DNA of 12,058 nucleotides. Origin: Methanobacteriota archaeon (GTDB lineage: Archaea; Halobacteriota; Syntropharchaeia; JACQPP01). The DNA is taken from NCBI GenBank assembly GCA_016207465.1, contig JACQPP010000118.1, positions 1 through 12,058 on the forward strand, in the 5' to 3' direction. The notes beneath the pieces are model-generated. The model was not told the origin of the DNA. It searched no databases and saw nothing but the letters and a program-made list of their open reading frames with translations. This document shows, in pieces, positions 11,888-12,058 of the stretch. Made by a program: the position numbers and the translations under genes. Each line of letters begins with the position of its first letter. Position 1 is the stretch's first letter.

Positions 11888-11893
11888 TTTAAA
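11888..11893 (+). promoter_or_regulatory. TATA box of the terminal secreted-protein gene
   Basis: TTTAAA lies in the most AT-rich part of the window (about 11884-11940). Its centre predicts a start near 11916 and a leader of about 21 bases before ATG 11937. A second box, TATTAATT at 11897-11904, would give a leader of about 10 bases. Confidence 0.45.
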
Positions 11894-11936
11894 CGTATTA
11901 ATTGCCATCTATTGTCTATTCGGAAAATGCCGTTTT

Positions 11937-12058
11937 ATGTCTCCTCACATTTTTCATTGTAGTCGGCGGGCCCTCTCCGGTCTCGCGGTTTTCATCCTTC
12001 TGGGCATGTTTCTCGGGGCGGGTGTGGCCTCCGCCAGCCATGTGGATGTGACCCTGGG
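11937..12058 (+). CDS. Secreted protein, N-terminal 40 codons (3' end outside window)
   Basis: From ATG 11937 the frame stays open to the window edge. It begins MSPHIFHCSRRALSG, continues with the hydrophobic core LAVFILLGMFLGAGV, and reaches ASASHVDVTLG. This is a Sec signal peptide: basic Arg-Arg, hydrophobic helix, and ASA as likely cleavage site. The mature start SHVDVTLG looks like an extracellular beta-strand. The rest of the protein, and so its function, cannot be seen. An alternative ATG at 11926 is in another frame and stops at once. A TATA box at a suitable distance supports this start. Confidence 0.7.
   Translation, partial: MSPHIFHCSRRALSGLAVFILLGMFLGAGVASASHVDVTL

Noticed and set aside
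1..12058. CRISPR array, origin, rRNA or riboswitch
   Set aside because: No regularly spaced repeats, rRNA segments, TPP riboswitch core before thi4 or origin-like repeat clusters were seen on reading both strands.

Overview
The window looks like a piece of a high-GC archaeal chromosome. Evidence: AT-rich boxes lie about 26 bases before likely transcription starts and give very short or absent leaders. The tRNA gene has no encoded CCA. The gene content is archaeal (HMG-CoA synthase-like protein, XPF/ERCC4-type nuclease, DUF763, type IV pilin-like proteins, archaeal-type Thi4, XRE-CBS regulator). A euryarchaeal-grade lineage such as Thermoplasmatota is my guess; nothing here proves it.

Layout. 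Bases 1-1003 are a decayed zone. It holds the last 35 codons of an IS630-like transposase and a signal-peptide protein on the opposite strand whose C-terminus now runs into that element. A strong GC hairpin and the orphan last helix of a rhomboid protease follow. Bases 1005-2090 encode an HMG-CoA synthase homologue that has lost two of its three catalytic residues and carries a perfect 13-bp palindrome inside its frame. A convergent winged-helix regulator (2110-2697) follows. Divergent from that regulator is an overlapping pair of membrane-anchored pilin-like genes (2969-4460). A hairpin-rich gap then leads to tRNA-Leu(GAG) at 4747-4832, preceded by an imperfect copy of its anticodon and variable arms.

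The second half is mostly dense and intact. An ERCC4-HhH nuclease and a DUF763 protein form a likely DNA-processing operon (4846-6625), followed by a small DUF6659-like protein. On the minus strand a CBS-pair protein and a PII protein with a shortened T-loop form a two-gene operon (8016 to 7010). The CBS gene shares its AT-rich promoter box with a divergent XRE-CBS regulator (8077-8658), so three nucleotide-sensing proteins sit together. Thi4 thiazole synthase (8722-9549) follows, then a convergent cytoplasmic molybdopterin oxidoreductase (11714 to 9558). The window closes with the first 40 codons of a secreted protein.

No complete novel system is proven. The best leads are the catalytically altered HMG-CoA synthase with its in-frame palindrome, the PII/CBS/XRE-CBS cluster around one shared promoter, the nuclease-DUF763 pair, and the tRNA-Leu with its partial duplicate and unusual discriminator base.
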